Source: a virus. From it: a stretch of DNA of 64,000 bases. A model generated the notes under the pieces. It saw nothing but the letters and a program-made list of their open reading frames with translations, had not been told where the DNA came from and searched no databases. Numbering within the stretch: the stretch's first letter is position 1; each line of letters starts with the position of its first letter. This document shows, piece after piece, positions 62,920 to 64,000 of the stretch. Both the position numbers and the translations under genes were made by a program. Location: the IMG/VR virus record IMGVR_UViG_3300017749_000007, positions 1 through 64,000 of that record; one strand, written 5' to 3'.

Positions 62920-63611
62920 TGAATATGAAAAAGTTAATAGAGTCGATTGATGTTGCACAGGAAGGCTTACCAATGCCTATGCCTAGTACAGCACCTGAGA
63001 TGGACAAAGGTAACCCAGTAACAATGAATGTATCAATGAATGCAAGCGGCAAAGAACATGTTGCAGATTTAATTGATATGATGAAAAACGCAGGCATGGA
63101 AGGCGCAAAAGAAGTTGACGCTGACATTATGCCAATGCGTAGAGATATGGAAAGACTACGTGATATAGTTAAAGGTCCAGACATGGAAAAAGACATGGAT
63201 GATCTTAAACCAGGCATGCAAGATGAGCCATGTGATAATTGCGGTAAGCAACATGTTGGTGCAAGTAGTTGTAATGATGACATTGAAATGGATGACGAAG
63301 CAGTTGCAGACGAAGCATATGCTAACGAGCCAGATGAAAAATACAGTGCAATAGACGATGTAATTAATTCAGGCGATGATTTACATAAGTCTAAAGCGGC
63401 ATATCCTGCAACACAGGGTGGCGACAATCCAATGGCGTTACAAGACGAAATTAAAGAAAAATTAGCGGCTAGACTTAAAGAGTTAATGGCTGGCGATGTA
63501 GAAGAAGCAGGCGACCACGATCATGAAGAAGGCGAAGAACATGATTGTCCAGAATGCGGCGCTCCAGGCAAAACAAAGTTAATGGCTTGTAGCTCTTGCG
63601 GCTGTAGTTAA
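62919..63611 (+). CDS. Acidic protein with C-terminal zinc-ribbon-like cysteines
   Basis: A 230-residue, Met- and Asp-rich protein (MNMKKLIESIDVAQEGLPMP; ATG at 62925 is an alternative start). Middle helices (DLIDMMKNAGMEGAKEVDAD) are followed by P-C-D-N-C-G-K-Q and a C-terminal D-C-P-E-C-G-A-P...A-C-S-S-C-G-C-S, a likely zinc ribbon of two CxxC pairs. Acidic runs (HDHEEGEEHD) precede it. It is translationally coupled to the previous gene and ends with a terminator before gp17. Function unknown; the position suggests packaging or prohead assembly. Confidence 0.65.
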   Translation: MNMKKLIESIDVAQEGLPMPMPSTAPEMDKGNPVTMNVSMNASGKEHVADLIDMMKNAGMEGAKEVDADIMPMRRDMERLRDIVKGPDMEKDMDDLKPGMQDEPCDNCGKQHVGASSCNDDIEMDDEAVADEAYANEPDEKYSAIDDVINSGDDLHKSKAAYPATQGGDNPMALQDEIKEKLAARLKELMAGDVEEAGDHDHEEGEEHDCPECGAPGKTKLMACSSCGCS

Positions 63612-63625
63612 AATACACAAAATTC

Positions 63626-63652
63626 AATAGGGCTTCCGGGCCCTATTTTTTT
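63626..63652 (+). terminator. Rho-independent terminator before gp17
   Basis: Perfect 8-bp stem AATAGGGC/GCCCTATT with TTCCGG loop, followed by seven T residues. Confidence 0.92.
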
Positions 63653-63654
63653 GA

Positions 63655-63661
63655 GTAAATA
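63655..63661 (+). promoter_or_regulatory. Late promoter box of gp17
   Basis: GTAAATACAGTATGAG: the box starts three bases after the terminator T-run and ends four bases before the gp17 ATG; no Shine-Dalgarno site. Confidence 0.7.
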
Positions 63662-63665
63662 CAGT

Positions 63666-64000
63666 ATGAGCAAGAGTTTAGACGGTGTCCTTACTAAAAA
63701 GGCCAATCAAAAAGAATCATTTAGCGAAGCACAAATTGCTGACTTGTTAGCATGTACAGATCCTGACACAGGGTATATGTACTTTGCCAAGAAGTTTGCT
63801 TTTATACAACATCCTGTACAAGGTAAGTTGTTGTTTGATCCTTATGAGTATCAAACACGTTTGATGCATTCATATCACAGTTATCGTTTTAATATAAACA
63901 TGATGCCTAGACAAACAGGTAAAACTACTTGTGCGGCAATATACCTTGCATGGTATGCAATGTTTGTACCTGATCAAACTATACTAATTGCGGCACACAA
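63666..64000 (+). CDS. 17: Terminase large subunit gp17, N-terminal part
   Basis: DNA-packaging motor ATPase/nuclease, cut off by the window end after about 111 residues. Start MSKSLDGVLTKKANQKESFS. The region FAKKFAFIQHPVQGKLLFDP then YEYQTRLMHSYHSYRFNINM leads into Walker A, P81-R-Q-T-G85-K86-T87-T88, and YLAWYAMFVPDQTILIAAH follows, the usual gp17 layout. The Walker B and nuclease domain lie beyond the window. The ATG has no ribosome site and stands four bases after a late box. Confidence 0.9.
   Translation, partial: MSKSLDGVLTKKANQKESFSEAQIADLLACTDPDTGYMYFAKKFAFIQHPVQGKLLFDPYEYQTRLMHSYHSYRFNINMMPRQTGKTTCAAIYLAWYAMFVPDQTILIAAH

Noticed and set aside
62705-63427. 240-residue minus-strand ORF opposite the zinc-ribbon gene
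   Set aside because: Low-complexity Ser/Leu/Ile shadow of an Asp/Met-rich coding region; the plus-strand genes are coupled and end in a terminator.
1-64000. tRNA genes, integrase, transposons, photosynthesis genes
   Set aside because: None recognised on either strand; only virion, assembly and a few accessory genes are visible.

Overview
The window is one contiguous piece of a T4-like myovirus (tailed phage with a contractile tail). It shows the hallmark virion genes: portal (gp20, C-terminal part), prohead core, prohead protease (gp21), scaffold (gp22), major capsid (gp23), neck (gp13, gp14), tail-sheath terminator (gp15), sheath (gp18), tube (gp19), head completion (gp4), and terminase small (gp16) and large (gp17, N-terminal part) subunits. 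The DNA is AT-rich. Fibre architecture, the enlarged gp14/gp15/gp18 and the short gp23 resemble marine T4-like phages of the cyanophage and Pelagibacter-phage type. A phage-encoded porin-like protein and sigma-70-type promoters point to a Gram-negative host. The host cannot be named from the sequence. No tRNA, photosynthesis gene, integrase or CRISPR array was seen.

Layout. 1-5625: head operon (gp20, a small protein, a DUF115-like Rossmann protein, an acidic core protein, gp21, gp22, gp23), closed by a terminator. 5751-7320: a porin-like outer-membrane protein, a 32-codon ORF, and a stand-alone non-coding RNA gene with its own sigma-70-type promoter, internal hairpins and terminator. 7324-49266: about 42 kb of virion-surface genes. 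These include small beta-rich proteins, four giant fibre proteins (1706, 1836, 1831 and 3098 aa) with a pectin-lyase-like core, an S74-chaperone fibre, three tandem paralogues, a U32-like Fe-S protein with a methyltransferase, a subtilisin-like protease, and a fibre ending in a cupredoxin domain. 49253-53223 (minus strand): coiled-coil protein, cupin, Nudix hydrolase, gp15, gp14. 53281-55464: gp13, a small ORF, an early-promoter dNMP-kinase-like gene, and a convergent zinc/HNH-like gene. 55581-64000: gp18, gp19, a gp19-like protein, gp4, gp16, two conserved unknowns and the start of gp17.

Regulation. At least 20 copies of a T4-type late box (ATAAATA, often TATAAATA) lie just upstream of genes or operons on both strands. 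Most are followed by a Shine-Dalgarno site, but several lie only 4-5 nt before an ATG with no Shine-Dalgarno, which suggests leaderless late mRNAs. Two sites instead match host sigma-70 promoters with 17-bp spacing; they drive the ncRNA and the kinase-like gene.

The most unusual items are the ncRNA gene at about 6968-7212, the porin-like gene beside the capsid gene, cupredoxin copper-site motifs in two fibres, a virion-module subtilase, and the symmetric divergent late promoter at the junction of an inverted gp14-gp15 block. Family assignments come from recognised motifs read by eye; no database search was run.
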